From positions 1-14,496 of the forward strand of contig CAIWDQ010000253.1 of NCBI GenBank assembly GCA_903911455.1: a DNA stretch of 14,496 nt, written 5' to 3'. This document shows positions 14,476 through 14,496 of this stretch, one piece after another. The position numbers and the translations under genes were made by a program. The notes below the pieces were generated by a model. That model ran no database searches. It saw only the letters and a list, made by a program, of their open reading frames with translations, and was not told where the DNA came from. The stretch comes from an uncultured bacterium (GTDB taxonomy: Bacteria > Bacteroidota > Bacteroidia > Bacteroidales > JACABE01). The first letter of the stretch is position 1; each line of letters begins with the position of its first letter.

Positions 14476-14496
14476 AGATCGGAAGAGCGTCGTGTA
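14476..14496. other. Illumina adapter sequence left on the contig end
   Basis: From 14476 the sequence reads AGATCGGAAGAGCGTCGTG and on to the end, an exact match over 21 bases to the Illumina TruSeq universal-type adapter as I know it. It is not genomic. Confidence 0.97.

Overview
The window looks like a contig from an AT-rich member of the Bacteroidetes (Bacteroidota). Three things point there: PKD, SprB-type and CARDB modules in one giant secreted protein, a C-terminal module with the KHRNSVETWS motif typical of that phylum, and a LytTR response regulator next to a LytS-type kinase. Genus cannot be read from the sequence.

Layout. Bases 1-111 hold no recognisable gene but contain a quasi-palindrome (65-108). 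Bases 112-480 (+) encode the last ~120 residues of a parallel beta-helix surface protein whose upstream part is missing. Nineteen bases later, 500-13342 (+) encodes one 4280-residue modular protein that fills almost 90% of the window. Its order is: signal peptide; three and a third copies of a ~474-residue super-repeat (AEY units, PKD, Ig-like, SprB-like); a long block of PKD-like and Ig-like modules; a DxD-rich module; seven CARDB-like modules with a regulatory-like beta-sandwich between the first two; a second SprB/Ig/PKD-like block; and a C-terminal module with paired dockerin-like calcium loops. A hairpin terminator at 13368-13406 separates it from a convergent two-component system on the minus strand: a LytTR response regulator (13433-14191) and, upstream of it, the 3' end of its kinase (14242-14475). 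The last 21 bases (14476-14496) are Illumina adapter, not genome.

Function. The giant protein is most simply an extracellular or cell-surface adhesin-like protein, with no enzymatic domain that I can recognise. The truncated beta-helix gene just upstream suggests a surface-protein locus. The regulator/kinase pair is convergent with the adhesin and shares only its terminator, so a regulatory link is not shown.

I see no CRISPR array, RNA gene, insertion sequence or defence system. The strongest second-look items are the nested repeat architecture with a dockerin-like end in place of a usual type IX sorting signal, and two quality problems at the contig ends: adapter at the right, and a possible chimeric or truncated junction at the left.
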